A stretch of DNA of 64,000 nt from CAYMZZ01 sp964395095 (GCA_964395095.1 CAYMZZ010000004.1:248001-312000); one strand, 5' to 3'. Counted from the first letter of the stretch, positions 8,235 to 17,929 are shown. The notes: generated from the sequence alone by a model not told the origin. Made by a program: numbers and translations.

Positions 8235-8924
8235 TTAACCCGCAATAAAGCGATAACCAATTCCCTTGATGGTGATGATCTCGAGGCTGGGATCATCTTT
8301 TAGGTATCCACGCAGCTTGGTGATATAAACATCGAGGTTGCGGCTATTGAAGAAGGAGTCGTTGCCCCAGAGCAGGTTGAGGATATCTCTGCGGTCAATG
8401 ACTTTATCGCGGTTTTCGTAAAGCAGTTTTAGCAACTCGCTTTCGCGAAACGACAGCTTGCGTTCCTCACTGCCATTACTCAGGGTTTGCCGGTTCAGGT
8501 TAAACTGCATCTTTCCCAACGGCACTTTATCGCCATTTCCCTTTACGGGCCCAGCGGCTTTGCGACCCAGCGCGTGCTGCATGCGTACGATCAGCTCTTC
8601 CATGCTAAAGGGCTTGCGAATATAATCGTTGCCGCCCAGCGAAAAGCCCTTTAGCACATCTTCGGTCTGCACTTTCGCCGTAAGGAAAATGATGGGTATT
8701 TCTTCATCCAGTTGCCTGATCTCATCGGCCAGGGCAAATCCATCCTTGTTGGGCAACATCACATCGAGCACGCAGATATCGGGCTTTGCTGATTTAAACA
8801 AATCCATGGCCCGGGCACCATCGCTTTCCATCATTACTTCAAAGCCTCTTGTTTCCAGGCTCTCTTTTACGATCTTGCCCAGAAACAATTCATCTTCTAC
8901 ATAAAATACTTTTATCGTGCTCAT
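8235..8924 (-). CDS. OmpR/PhoB-family response regulator
   Basis: This 229-residue protein has a receiver domain (acidic pair E10 D11, phosphoacceptor D54 in CVLDVMLP, K in IRKPFS) followed by a winged-helix DNA-binding domain of OmpR type (LSFRESELLKLLYENRDKVIDRRDIL, YITKLRGYLKDDPSLEIITIKGIGYRF). It overlaps the upstream histidine kinase gene by 4 bp (ATGA), so the two are translationally coupled and almost certainly cognate. The stimulus and regulon are not visible from the sequence. Confidence 0.95.
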   Translation of the reverse strand: MSTIKVFYVEDELFLGKIVKESLETRGFEVMMESDGARAMDLFKSAKPDICVLDVMLPNKDGFALADEIRQLDEEIPIIFLTAKVQTEDVLKGFSLGGNDYIRKPFSMEELIVRMQHALGRKAAGPVKGNGDKVPLGKMQFNLNRQTLSNGSEERKLSFRESELLKLLYENRDKVIDRRDILNLLWGNDSFFNSRNLDVYITKLRGYLKDDPSLEIITIKGIGYRFIAG

Positions 8925-10546
8925 AGCTTACTGGCATCTGCCTGCCCTGGCAGGATAATGGTAAAGGTACTGCCGGAACCCTCTTGCGATTCTACTTTAA
9001 TATCGCCGCCATGCTGCCGCACTACCTGCGCCACATAGCTCAGGCCCAGTCCATGCCCCTTGGCATTATGCGTATCACCGGCCGGTACCCGGAAAAATTT
9101 CTCAAATACTTTTTGCTGATAAGCTTCCGGAATACCAATGCCGTTGTCGGCCACTTGGAACTGGAGTTGCTCCTCCGTTCCCTTCAGGCGTATAGCTATT
9201 TCCGGCTGGCGTTGGCTATATTTCAGGGCATTGTCGAGCAGGTTAAAAATCACGCTTTGCCAGTGCAGCCGGTCGCCCCAGAAGCTAAGGTTCCCTTCTT
9301 TAATGATGCTGATTTGCGCCCGATGCTTCTCCACTTGCAGGCGCAGCGAGGCCAGCACTTCCTCCGCTAACTGACCCAAATCGAAGTTCTGCTTCTGCAA
9401 TTCAATTTCTTTCTTCTCAAACATCGAAAGTTTCAGCACCTTATCTACCAGCAAACTCAGGCGCTGTAGTTCCTGCTGCGATATATCGAGGTATTCTTTG
9501 GTGCGGGTCGTATCCTGCATGGCGTTGAAATTCTTCAACGCTTCAATCGCCACGCCCACGGTGGCGATCGGCGTCTTTAGCTCATGCGTGATATTGCTGA
9601 TAAGATCGGTCTTCATTTGCGCGAGCCGCTGTTGTCGTACAAGACTACGATAGAGCAGAATAAAAGAAAATAGGGTAATGCCTACCAGGAAAAAAGAAAA
9701 CAGGATGGGCAGGCGTAGCTGCATAAGCAGGAAAGGAAATACACGGCCCAGCTTTAGCTGGTAAGGACCCAGGTCCCGTATGGTTTCGCCTCTTGTAGGG
9801 CCAGCGCGGCGAAAGCCGAAGAATTCCTGCTTATCGTTGGGTACTATTTCAAAAGGGATATCCATTTTTTCCCGGGCCAGTACTTCGGTAAAGCGGATAC
9901 GGAGGTCTTCGGTACGCACGCTGTCGTTCATCAGCGAATCGATGCGGATGACAAAGCGCTTCTCGCCATTATCGGTGAAGTAGACTATACTCGACTGGCG
10001 GATGCCGGCCACCGCGGAATCTTTTCCGCCCTTGCTATGGGGTTTCAGGCGAAGTTCCATGGCGCTGGAAGAACTCGGGATTGAATCAGCCCCGTGTGAG
10101 TTACGCCCCTTAAACACCTGGATGGATTCGATGGATTCAGGATTAATGGAGTCGATCGCCGTAGGAATAAAGCGAACCTTATCGCCGGGTTGCAGCAGAC
10201 CCGTTTCGCCCAGCGAAATCTTGGTGGTTTTGGCTTTTCTCTTTACGGTGTCGATCATAATAGTCTCAATTGTTTGATCAACAGCCCTGGCCATCTGAGA
10301 AGCCAGCCGCATATCGGCGTTCAGTTTTACCTGCCCGTTCACTGTATCGCTCAGCGCCAACCGAAGCTGCTTCCCAATAATCGAATCCTGCATTTCGCGA
10401 AAGGTTTCGCGAAAGAGCAGACCGGTCTTCACTTCCAGCTCCCGGTTTGCACGTTGGTAATTGTCGCGCAACCAGTACACCTGGAATCCCGCGATGATGA
10501 GGATCACCATCGCCATCAGCAAGGCCAGCCAGCGGAGTTTTGTCAT
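8921..10546 (-). CDS. membrane sensor histidine kinase
   Basis: The 541-residue kinase has an N-terminal span (residues 5-25), a periplasmic sensor region of about 245 residues with no recognised fold, a second span around 277-300, and then the dimerisation/phosphoacceptor domain with His321 in SNITHELKTPIATVG. The ATPase domain shows the N box FNLLDNALKYS, G1 VADNGIGIP and G2 KGHGLGLSYV. It is first in an operon with the OmpR-type regulator. The start at ATG 10546 directly precedes the first span. Confidence 0.94.
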   Translation of the reverse strand: MTKLRWLALLMAMVILIIAGFQVYWLRDNYQRANRELEVKTGLLFRETFREMQDSIIGKQLRLALSDTVNGQVKLNADMRLASQMARAVDQTIETIMIDTVKRKAKTTKISLGETGLLQPGDKVRFIPTAIDSINPESIESIQVFKGRNSHGADSIPSSSSAMELRLKPHSKGGKDSAVAGIRQSSIVYFTDNGEKRFVIRIDSLMNDSVRTEDLRIRFTEVLAREKMDIPFEIVPNDKQEFFGFRRAGPTRGETIRDLGPYQLKLGRVFPFLLMQLRLPILFSFFLVGITLFSFILLYRSLVRQQRLAQMKTDLISNITHELKTPIATVGVAIEALKNFNAMQDTTRTKEYLDISQQELQRLSLLVDKVLKLSMFEKKEIELQKQNFDLGQLAEEVLASLRLQVEKHRAQISIIKEGNLSFWGDRLHWQSVIFNLLDNALKYSQRQPEIAIRLKGTEEQLQFQVADNGIGIPEAYQQKVFEKFFRVPAGDTHNAKGHGLGLSYVAQVVRQHGGDIKVESQEGSGSTFTIILPGQADASKL

Positions 10547-10651
10547 AATCAGGAAACAAAGGTACCAAGTTATCCGGGCCCCCGATAGGCCCGTTAACCT
10601 TTATTAACCTAATTGCAAGGTGAGTTAACCCGTCCGGCTGGCGGGCTGAGT

Positions 10652-10659
10652 TAGTTTTG
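10652..10659 (+). promoter_or_regulatory. possible -7 box upstream of the GLPGLI gene
   Basis: TAGTTTTG matches TAnnTTTG and lies 16 bp before the ATG at 10676, in the 129-bp divergent gap with the histidine kinase gene. The gap also carries GTTAACC words at about 10593, 10604 and 10625 that could be regulator half-sites; this is only a suggestion. Confidence 0.35.
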
Positions 10660-10675
10660 GAAAAAATTCGACAGC

Positions 10676-11485
10676 ATGAAGTACTTATTGACCTGCCTCG
10701 CGCTCATTGGCTTTGCTTTCTTCTCCGGTGCCCAGCAAAAAGAGGGCAAGGTAACCTATGAGCGCAAAAGCCAGATGTCATTCAGCATCAACAATGGTGA
10801 TGGCCCCAGCCAGCCCATACAGCAAACCCGCACGGATCGCTTTGAGCTCAATTTCGCGGATAATAAAATGATCTGGGAACAACTGCCGGAAGATATTCAG
10901 GAAGATGCGAGCAATTCAATGAACGGCGGTGGTGGCGGCGGACAGTTTGTATTCCGCACCATTGGTGGTGGTGGCGACAACAAAGTGTTTTGCGATTTTT
11001 CGTCTGCCCGAAAAGTGCAGAGCATGGATTTGTTCGACAAGAAATTTATCATCAGCGACAGCATCCGCAAGGGCAACTGGAAGCTGAGCGATGAAACCCG
11101 CACCATCCTCGGCTTTCCCTGCCGCAAAGCCACTTCGCAACGCATTGGCACACGCATGATGATGCAGATGGAGAATGGAAAAATGGAAAGAAAGGAAATT
11201 ACGGATACCACTGAAATAGTGGCCTGGTTTACCTTATCTATTCCCGTGCCCGCCGGTCCGGAAATGCAGGGGCAGTTGCCGGGTCTTATTCTTTCTCTCG
11301 AAACCAATAATGGCCGCACGGTGTATGAAGCCGTGGACATCAGCGATAAAGTAAATAAAGCCGTGATAAAAGAACCGACCAAGGGCAAAAAGGTAACCCA
11401 GGAGCAATACAATCAAGAGCGCAACAAGATGCTGGAAGAAATGCAGCAAAATGGGGGAGGAAGCTTTAGGATTCGGGCAGGATGA
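10676..11485 (+). CDS. GLPGLI family exported protein
   Basis: This 269-residue protein has a signal peptide (MKYLLTCLALIGFAFFSGAQ) and the family hallmark GQLPGLILSLE near residue 201, as in TIGR01200 GLPGLI proteins, which are periplasmic or cell-surface proteins of unknown function found almost only in Bacteroidota. A glycine-rich loop (GGGGGGQF) lies near residue 85. It is divergent from the two-component system, so it could be a target of that system, which is inference. A tract of TTTGTTGATTTGTG-like words begins just after its stop codon. Confidence 0.87.
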   Translation: MKYLLTCLALIGFAFFSGAQQKEGKVTYERKSQMSFSINNGDGPSQPIQQTRTDRFELNFADNKMIWEQLPEDIQEDASNSMNGGGGGGQFVFRTIGGGGDNKVFCDFSSARKVQSMDLFDKKFIISDSIRKGNWKLSDETRTILGFPCRKATSQRIGTRMMMQMENGKMERKEITDTTEIVAWFTLSIPVPAGPEMQGQLPGLILSLETNNGRTVYEAVDISDKVNKAVIKEPTKGKKVTQEQYNQERNKMLEEMQQNGGGSFRIRAG

Positions 11486-11817
11486 GGGGGAATTTGTTGA
11501 TTTGTGAATTTGGGTATTTGGGAATTTGAAGCAAAAGCTGATCTGTGGAACTTTCGCAATCAGCGCTATGAAAGTTTTAAAGAAAGGGAACGCTTCGATC
11601 TTCGAAATTGGGTACCCAAACTAAAACCCTTTATCTGCGCTCATCTGCGAAAAAATCTGCGGGAAATCTTTCCTGAACTTTGAGCTTGTTTCGGGTGCCA
11701 CATTGGGTCGCCCTATCGGACGACCCTAACGTATGTCGCCCCTTCGGGGCTTGCTCATGCCTCACGATTCACCATTCACGCCTCACGTCTCACGCCTCAC
11801 GTCTCACGTCTCACGCC
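11486..11817. repeat. gene-free stretch: TTGTTGATT words, CGCAGAT module, CTCACG tandem words
   Basis: After the GLPGLI stop come TTTGTTGATTTGTGAATTTG-like words (about 11491-11530). At about 11635-11670 is one arm of the CGCAGAT family (TCTGCGCTCATCTGCGAAAAA). Around 11707-11745 are short GC hairpins such as GCCCCTTCGGGGC. Positions about 11758-11817 are CCTCACGTCTCACG-like tandem words that run up to the stop codon of the next leftward gene. No convincing gene is seen. Confidence 0.7.
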
Positions 11818-12429
11818 TCACAATGCCAACTTCACCCCAATCCCCAATGTCAAAATATCCGTCAACGACAGGGCCCGGGTGTTGACAATAAAGCTCACCA
11901 TCTCCCTATCAAAACTCAATATCTCGTAATAGAAACCCAGCCGGCGCGACTCTTTTTTGGCACTCACCGCATAGCTGGCCTGCCCGCCCAGCAGCAGGGC
12001 CGTATTCAACGATGTGGGAATACGATAATAGTCGAAGGGATAATTGCGCGGATCAAAGCTATAATACTGGCTGCCGAAGCTATAGTTCACCAATGCTCCC
12101 ACCGACAAAGGCTTGATGCGCCACTTGCCCTTATCGATCGGCTTCAGCGGATACCAGTTAAACTTTAGCGTTGCCGAATGCAGGTCTTCGCCACCCACGC
12201 TTTCGGGTAGAAATCCATAATAGATATCCGTTTCAAACTTTTTGTTTTTGCTCTCATAGCCCGCGCCAAAGGCAAAGAAGCCAATGCCACCCGCCCATTG
12301 CAGTTTCAGGTGATCAGGCTCTATGGCCTTCAGGAATTTTGACTGTGCCCGCAGCTCCTCCATGCCGGTGAGGCCCAGGCAAAAAAGCCCCAGCCTAATA
12401 AGGCACTTGTTCAATCTGCTCAATGCCAT
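11818..12429 (-). CDS. exported protein, probable small outer-membrane beta-barrel
   Basis: The 203-residue product has a signal peptide with cleavage near LRAQS, then alternating hydrophobic/polar strands (HLKLQWAGGIGFFAFGAGYES, LNTALLLGGQASYAVSA) and a terminal strand ending LGIGVKLAL, which is the usual look of a Bacteroidota outer-membrane barrel. I do not recognise a named family. It overlaps the 3' end of the phosphoesterase gene by 35 bp, so the two are likely cotranscribed and may act together at the envelope. Confidence 0.7.
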   Translation of the reverse strand: MALSRLNKCLIRLGLFCLGLTGMEELRAQSKFLKAIEPDHLKLQWAGGIGFFAFGAGYESKNKKFETDIYYGFLPESVGGEDLHSATLKFNWYPLKPIDKGKWRIKPLSVGALVNYSFGSQYYSFDPRNYPFDYYRIPTSLNTALLLGGQASYAVSAKKESRRLGFYYEILSFDREMVSFIVNTRALSLTDILTLGIGVKLAL

Positions 12430-13210
12430 TGTGTACAGTTATGGTTACATAAAAACGCTTTTTCATATCCGCCACCACCAAAAAGTTGAGGTCATCGCCA
12501 TAAGGCTGCGTTAGCGAATAGCGGTGCTGATGCCCGTGGATGGAATAGTTCACATTGCCCGCATCGCGCAACACATCTACATAAGGCTGCACCAGCGCCG
12601 GATCAAAATCCCCATCCATGGGTGGTATATGCGAAAACACAAAAGCCTCCTCACCCGCCGGCAAAGCGCCGAGCGTATTCGAAAGCCAGTTCAAATCGGG
12701 AATGGTGCCTTCAAAGCCATCTTCGAGGGCATTGGTGTTGATGCCTATGAAATGATAGCCCGAATAGGCAAACGAAAAATTCTCCGGGCCAAACATGAGC
12801 TGGTAAAGCTGCCGGCCATTGGCCAGCATATCGTGGTTGCCGATGATGCCGATAAAGGGCATGTTCAGCTTGCGCAGCGAGCGGCTGATCCACTTGTATT
12901 CCTTGTTGATCCCAAAATCGGTGATATCGCCATTGATCAGCACAAAGCTGATATCATCGCGCTGATTCACGGCTTTTACAAAATCGTCCAGTTCGTCGTA
13001 AAAGCGTTGCGTGTCGCCGATTACGACAAACTTGAAACTATCTGCCGCAGGCAATTGCTGAATCTTTGCCAGGTTTTTGGCATTCAGGTCGCGATCCTCC
13101 GCCTCGAGGCGGATCTCGTTGGGATGGTATTGAATGAATTTTTTGCAGCCACCCAATACAAGGCTGGCCGCTATGGCGAGGGGTATAAAAACCCTTTTTG
13201 TGAAGTCCAT
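12395..13210 (-). CDS. calcineurin-like metallophosphoesterase lipoprotein
   Basis: This 271-residue protein has a lipobox LVLGGC (Cys22), so it is probably membrane-anchored outside the cytoplasm. The dimetal phosphoesterase motifs appear in order: VIGDTQ near residue 65, LINGDITDFG near 95, GIIGNHDM near 124, FSHIPPMDG near 197 and SIHGHQHRY near 228. The substrate is unknown; exported members hydrolyse phosphomonoesters, nucleotides or diesters. The next gene downstream encodes a probable barrel protein that overlaps its end. Confidence 0.9.
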   Translation of the reverse strand: MDFTKRVFIPLAIAASLVLGGCKKFIQYHPNEIRLEAEDRDLNAKNLAKIQQLPAADSFKFVVIGDTQRFYDELDDFVKAVNQRDDISFVLINGDITDFGINKEYKWISRSLRKLNMPFIGIIGNHDMLANGRQLYQLMFGPENFSFAYSGYHFIGINTNALEDGFEGTIPDLNWLSNTLGALPAGEEAFVFSHIPPMDGDFDPALVQPYVDVLRDAGNVNYSIHGHQHRYSLTQPYGDDLNFLVVADMKKRFYVTITVHNGIEQIEQVPY

Positions 13211-13324
13211 AGGCGTTGGTTAGGTTCACTTATTAAACAACACAAATTCGCCGATAGTTGCATGTGTTGTAAAAATTTAACAGCCAACCAACGCCAGTAT
13301 GCAAGGCGCATTAGAAAGTTCTAA

Positions 13325-15763
13325 TCATCCCGCCCTTCTTCGCTCTTCTTCCGAACCCAGGTTGCGGCGCCGCGCCTGCTGCACTTTGTTGCTACCAAAG
13401 CGCCAGGTGAAGTTGAGCGATGCCACCCGCGTTTCGCGGTAAGCATGCCATTTCTCCACATAGTTATCATAAGTGATCACCGCATTAGGCAGGTTGGTCC
13501 AGAAGATGTCGGTAATATTGAACCGGATGGTTCCGCGGTTTTTCAAAATCTGTTTTTGTACGCCGGCCGACAGTGCCCATTGGGGATCCAGCTCCATAAA
13601 GCCATACTGACCCCCCGTATTGAGGTTACCATTCAGCTCGGCCGACCAGCCTTTCTTCAGGCTGAAGGTATTATTCACTTGCAACTGCAGGGCCGGGCGG
13701 CCACGGTTGAGCTGGGTGATGCCGAGTTGCCCATTGTATTTTTGATAGAAGAAATTCGCATTGTTGAGCATGCTCCACCAGTTGTTGATGCGGATAGGTG
13801 CGGCTATCGACAGGCCCACATAGTCCGACGATTTCAGGTTGATGGGTATTTGCACCGTTACATTATCTTCTGAGGGAATGTCGGGAAAAACATCGCGGAA
13901 CCTTGCTATGGCAATATTCTGATCATTACGGGTATGGCTATAGCCCAGCGTAAAGCTGAGCCCCTTTACGGTATAGCTGGCCTCATAGCTCCAGGTGAGC
14001 TGGGGCAGCAGGCCGGGCCTACCCGTAGAGTAAGTGGTTACATCAATCAGGAAGAGGAAGGGATTGAGCTGGTTATAGCCCGGCCGGTCGATGCGGCGGC
14101 TCACCGAAAAGCCGAGGGTTTTTTCTTCGGCCAGGTGATAGTTTACAAATACGCTGGGGAAGAACTGCAGGTAGCTCGAGTCCCAGCGGATATTGCCATA
14201 AGCCTGGCGGGTGCGCACATGGGTTTGCTCGGCGCGCAGCCCCGCCTGCAGGCCCCATTTCCCAAAGCGCTTTTGCAGGTTCAGGTAGGCCGCGTTGTTG
14301 TTTTCCTTGTAAATAAAATGGTTGGTTTTGGTTTCGTCGTTTACGGGCGTGCCGCTGCTCATATCCCAGAATTTCGCGTCGTTGTCGGCGGCAACATGGC
14401 TCAGTTTAAAGCCCGCTTCCAGGCGGCCATCGCGCAGGAAGGGCTGGCTATAGTCCGTTTTAAAAGTGAGCAGCTTGAGCTTGCCATCCTGGTCGCCATC
14501 GAGTATATAGTCGGGCTGCAGGGGTGTACCATCCAGTTGGTAATAGGCCGTGGCCGTGCGCGAGCGGGAGCGGTTCTGGTATTCGCCATAGTCGAGATCG
14601 GCGGAGAGCTCGCGGCCGCTGCTGTCGAAGCTATGCTTCAGGTTCAGGTTGCCCACCCAGTTGCCGGCACGGTCGCGGTTTTGCGCATCGGTTTCAAAAG
14701 TGCTAAGGGGTTGCTTCTGGTTGTCGATCACAATTGATTCATTATCGTTGCGGCGGCGGAAGCGGTTGAAGTTGCCGTTGAGGATAACACCGATGATGGT
14801 GTTTTTGCCCGCGTAGTAGTCGGCCCCCAGCCGCGCCGTATGCGAACCCAGGTGCATCTTGGTATAGTTGTCTTTCAGGTCCTGGCCATTGAAGGTACCA
14901 TTGTCGGTAAAAAAGTTACGATCCAGTATCAGGTGGTTGAGTAGCACGCGGTAGGCATAGTTGTAGCTGCCAAATACGTTGAGTTTTTTGTTACGGTGGT
15001 TAAAGCTGAGGCCGCCATTGGCTTTCGGGTATACGCCCTGGCCATAGCCCGCCGTGAGGTTGCCATTGGTGCCAAAGCGCTGGTCTTTTTTGAGGCGGAT
15101 ATCGATGATGCCCGAGTTGCCCGCCGCATCGTATTTGGCCGAGGGATTGGTGATGATTTCGATGCGTTCGATGGCCGAGGAGGGCAGGCTGCGGAGATAG
15201 TTCACCAGGTCCTGGCCGCCCATGGCCGTGGGTTTGCCATCAACCATGATGATGACGCCGGCGCGGCCACGGAGACTGATTACATCGTTGGGGTCGATGT
15301 TTACACCCGGTGATCGTTCCAGCAGTTCAAAAGCCGAGCTGCCTGCGCTGAGGATGCTATTGTCAACATTCACCACAATGCGGTCGCTGAGTTTTTGAAT
15401 AAAGGGTTTGCGGGCGGTAACGGTTACCGCATTCATTTCCCGCGCCAGGGCGGGCAGCCTTAGTGTAGGAACCGTGATTGAAGTATTTTCCAGCAGAAAA
15501 GGCGCCGAATAAGCAGGGGCATGATTCACCGCCGTTGCCCGCAGCAGGTAGCGGCCGGGGGCAATGGCCTCAAAGAAGGCAAGGCCCTGCTCATCGCTGA
15601 GGGCGGTTTTCAGCAGGGTGCTATCGGCGGCCCGCAGCAGCTCCACGCTGGCATGGGGCAGGGCCTGGCCCTGCTCGTTTAAAAGGCTCAGTTCAATTTT
15701 CCCCTGTGCCCGGGAGGCTATAGTTATCGCGCACAGCAACAAGCCCATCAACGCTCTTTTCAT
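13325..15763 (-). CDS. TonB-dependent-receptor-like outer membrane beta-barrel protein
   Basis: The 812-residue protein starts at ATG 15763 with signal peptide MKRALMGLLLCAITIASRAQ. A carboxypeptidase-regulatory-like domain follows (about 21-100), then a plug-like domain (VTARKPFIQKLSDRIVVNV, SLRGRAGVIIMVDGKPT, IERIEIITNPSAKYDAAG) and a long C-terminal barrel ending SLNFTWRFGSN plus a basic tail. This matches the OMP_b-brl_3 class of Bacteroidota outer-membrane proteins, which import or export unknown ligands. A longer frame to 15919 has no signal peptide. A decayed partial copy of its 5' end lies at 19435-19797. Confidence 0.9.
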   Translation of the reverse strand: MKRALMGLLLCAITIASRAQGKIELSLLNEQGQALPHASVELLRAADSTLLKTALSDEQGLAFFEAIAPGRYLLRATAVNHAPAYSAPFLLENTSITVPTLRLPALAREMNAVTVTARKPFIQKLSDRIVVNVDNSILSAGSSAFELLERSPGVNIDPNDVISLRGRAGVIIMVDGKPTAMGGQDLVNYLRSLPSSAIERIEIITNPSAKYDAAGNSGIIDIRLKKDQRFGTNGNLTAGYGQGVYPKANGGLSFNHRNKKLNVFGSYNYAYRVLLNHLILDRNFFTDNGTFNGQDLKDNYTKMHLGSHTARLGADYYAGKNTIIGVILNGNFNRFRRRNDNESIVIDNQKQPLSTFETDAQNRDRAGNWVGNLNLKHSFDSSGRELSADLDYGEYQNRSRSRTATAYYQLDGTPLQPDYILDGDQDGKLKLLTFKTDYSQPFLRDGRLEAGFKLSHVAADNDAKFWDMSSGTPVNDETKTNHFIYKENNNAAYLNLQKRFGKWGLQAGLRAEQTHVRTRQAYGNIRWDSSYLQFFPSVFVNYHLAEEKTLGFSVSRRIDRPGYNQLNPFLFLIDVTTYSTGRPGLLPQLTWSYEASYTVKGLSFTLGYSHTRNDQNIAIARFRDVFPDIPSEDNVTVQIPINLKSSDYVGLSIAAPIRINNWWSMLNNANFFYQKYNGQLGITQLNRGRPALQLQVNNTFSLKKGWSAELNGNLNTGGQYGFMELDPQWALSAGVQKQILKNRGTIRFNITDIFWTNLPNAVITYDNYVEKWHAYRETRVASLNFTWRFGSNKVQQARRRNLGSEEERRRAG

Positions 15764-15932
15764 GATTGATCCGTTTTGCCCAAAAATGCGGAAAAACGAA
15801 TCCGTTCGTAGGTGAATTGGGCCGGGAGGCCGCAGGGCGGGCTGGGCGGGGAGAGGGTGGCGGAAATTTACATGGGGGTGTTGAGGATGATATTCTTGGC
15901 AGCTAGCTATGCGTAACATAAGCTTGCTTAAG

Positions 15933-16400
15933 CTACATAAACATCCAATCCGTTATTTGGCGGCCGCAAACCCTGATCCGTAAATTTCGCATAAAACTCA
16001 AATTATGTTTTTGCAGCCGCCCTTCTGAATCTATATAAATGGGTGTACCTGCACGGTCCTTTTGGATCTGTGCTTTTATTTCGCTATTGTCATCGGCCAA
16101 TACAAAGTAAACGGGTTCTTTCACCAAAGCCAGACTGTCCAGTATCACGGCCAGCTTTTCCTTATCGCAGCTATTGCAAAGGTTGGTTTGCAGGATAATG
16201 ATATTACCACACTGATCTGTGGGAATAGCAAATCCATTTTCCTGTATATAAGCAAAGATATTTTTTACCCGGTCGTTGTAGTCGCTTTCCTTCAATTGGC
16301 CAGCATAGTCTATAGCAGGCTTATCGCCAGTGTTGCACCCGAGGGCAACGGCCAAAGCCAGCAGCAGGCTAATTCCAGCTAAAAACCGTAAACCTTGCAT
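15933..16400 (-). CDS. small lipoprotein with CxxC motif, thioredoxin-like
   Basis: From ATG 16400 this is a 155-residue lipoprotein with lipobox ALGC. The segment IIILQTNLCNSCDKEKL looks like a thioredoxin-fold strand followed by a CxxC site, and PVYFVLADD and GTPIYIDSEG fit the later strands, though no standard WCxxC is present. It overlaps the end of the DUF4221-like gene by 32 bp. Such small lipoproteins beside beta-propeller proteins are common in Bacteroidota. A start at 16436 is possible but adds a charged leader before the signal peptide. Function unknown. Confidence 0.72.
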   Translation of the reverse strand: MQGLRFLAGISLLLALAVALGCNTGDKPAIDYAGQLKESDYNDRVKNIFAYIQENGFAIPTDQCGNIIILQTNLCNSCDKEKLAVILDSLALVKEPVYFVLADDNSEIKAQIQKDRAGTPIYIDSEGRLQKHNLSFMRNLRIRVCGRQITDWMFM

Positions 16401-17493
16401 AATAGTTTTGCTTGTGCTTTTGTGCGGATGTGTCATATTTCCGGATATATAAGCCCCTGGGGCTTACAAATGAAAAATACCATGAGTAGTTGCTGCCGAT
16501 ATTCTTTTCTGCAATTAATTGAAAATCCTGATTGAAAACCATTAGTATCACCTCTTTGCTGAAAATGGTATTATAAACACCATTTTCCTTTTTCAGCGGC
16601 TGCTCCTTTACAAAGAAACGATAATACAACTTGCGATAGGGATCATACAGTATCCGCTGGTAAATCGGGTTCACGATCAGGTACTCCTTTACCCGCTCCA
16701 TATCATCCTTATGGGCAGTGTCGAAGGGGATAAAGTCAATAGACTGGTATTGGCTTTTACCGGAATGGCTTTTCAGGGACCCTGTGTGGTGATTGTACAC
16801 GTATAGGCTATCCTGGCTTTGAAAGGACACAATACTCAGTGAATCCTTAAAAATTCTATACGGAAAAACGGACTGGGCGTATGCATGCTGGTAATGATTG
16901 GCCGGAAAGGAGTAGTCTGCCTGGCGAATTGCACCCGTTTCCAGGTGAAGCCAGCCCTCCAGCTTGTGCTTAAAGTATTCCGGCTCCATGTAAGAGCAAT
17001 GGCAAATGGTTTTGACCAGCAATTCTTTCGTTTTGCTATTGTAATGCAAGGGAAACTGATTATCGTTGTCCCACAATAAAAACGCCTCTCCTCTTTCGTC
17101 CTTTGGCGGAGAGGACAGGTCCCTGCTATAAACCACTTGCCCACCAGCATCCACAATAAATACATAATCCTCGGTAATGATGAAAATAGAATCGGCCTTG
17201 TAAATATCGAACTGCACAAGCCTGCCGGCTTTCTCAAAATCAATAGCAGGGCGCACCGTGAGGATAGTTTTTGCAGAGTCCAGGTCTATCAGCACCAGCT
17301 CATTTGTTTCCTTATTATAGCCCTGAAATAATGTGCCGCTTCCGGCATCCGTTTTTACGCTACACTTTGCATTCAGCAGCGCCGGATCAATGGCAATGGA
17401 ATCTTCGGTCATGATCCAGGATCCTTCACCGACACGCTGGCGGCAGGAGCAAAGCAGGCTTAGCGCAATGAGGAGAATAAGGAGTGGTTTCAT
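16369..17493 (-). CDS. DUF4221-like exported lipoprotein
   Basis: This 374-residue product has a lipobox SLLCSC and a series of short repeats with strands such as NELVLIDLDSAKTIL and IFIITEDYVFIVDAGGQVV that suggest a beta-propeller. Its size, the lipid anchor and the C-terminal RFFVKEQP, EVILMVFNQDFQLIAEK and SWYFSFVSPRGLYIRK segments fit DUF4221 proteins of Bacteroidota. The role is unknown. It is translationally linked to the following CxxC lipoprotein. Confidence 0.72.
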   Translation of the reverse strand: MKPLLILLIALSLLCSCRQRVGEGSWIMTEDSIAIDPALLNAKCSVKTDAGSGTLFQGYNKETNELVLIDLDSAKTILTVRPAIDFEKAGRLVQFDIYKADSIFIITEDYVFIVDAGGQVVYSRDLSSPPKDERGEAFLLWDNDNQFPLHYNSKTKELLVKTICHCSYMEPEYFKHKLEGWLHLETGAIRQADYSFPANHYQHAYAQSVFPYRIFKDSLSIVSFQSQDSLYVYNHHTGSLKSHSGKSQYQSIDFIPFDTAHKDDMERVKEYLIVNPIYQRILYDPYRKLYYRFFVKEQPLKKENGVYNTIFSKEVILMVFNQDFQLIAEKNIGSNYSWYFSFVSPRGLYIRKYDTSAQKHKQNYYARFTVFSWN

Positions 17494-17677
17494 GTATTGG
17501 ATGCAAATGTGAAAGGGTTATCTGCCTGATGCGGCTTACCTGAAATATCAACAGGATCAGGTATTAATTATAGTGAACCCGGGAAATAATTATTCATCCG
17601 GAAATTTTCAAGGTTCAGTACTGACTAAGCTACGAAAATATCAAGATATTGCAAACAATAACAACCTCATTATATAG

Positions 17678-17887
17678 CTAATCAGGAAAGGTAATCAGTA
17701 GCTTTTTCCTAGTGTTCGCATTTACACGTAGGTCGAGAGAAAACCCTAACCTTTCGAGCCAGTTACCACAGAGTTTGATTTCGGGTACCATTGTTGAGCT
17801 CCAGCGGTTATCTCTGAACCTGGGCTGGATTTTCAAGATTCTGACCTCCGGTCTTCGCATTGTCTTTCTCTTTTCGGGTGTTCGCAT
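17678..17887 (-). CDS. SymE-like toxin (copy 1)
   Basis: The 69-residue protein carries the SymE family core MVPEIKLCGNWLERLGF followed by a basic C-terminal strand (RKKLLITF). SymE proteins are AbrB-like folds; in E. coli SymE is an SOS-induced toxin held in check by the antisense RNA SymR and often sits near restriction-modification genes. The ATG at 17887 lies inside the right arm of a 10-bp inverted repeat (17877-17886 / 17920-17929), which could hide the start in an RNA hairpin. An internal ATG at 17860 (MRRPEVRI) is an alternative start. Confidence 0.8.
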   Translation of the reverse strand: MRTPEKRKTMRRPEVRILKIQPRFRDNRWSSTMVPEIKLCGNWLERLGFSLDLRVNANTRKKLLITFPD

Positions 17888-17929
17888 ATATTGGAAGCTT
17901 TAGAATAGCCCGGCATTGCTGCGAACACC
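17877..17929 (-). promoter_or_regulatory. inverted repeat over the SymE copy 1 start codon
   Basis: GGTGTTCGCA (17877-17886) and TGCGAACACC (17920-17929) are perfect 10-bp complements separated by 33 nt. On the SymE transcript they would pair across the start codon. An equally spaced copy occurs at 19206-19258. Confidence 0.6.

Noticed and set aside
13934..14737. 267-codon plus-strand frame over the TonB-type gene
   Set aside because: Antisense shadow inside the barrel-encoding region, no signal peptide or motif.
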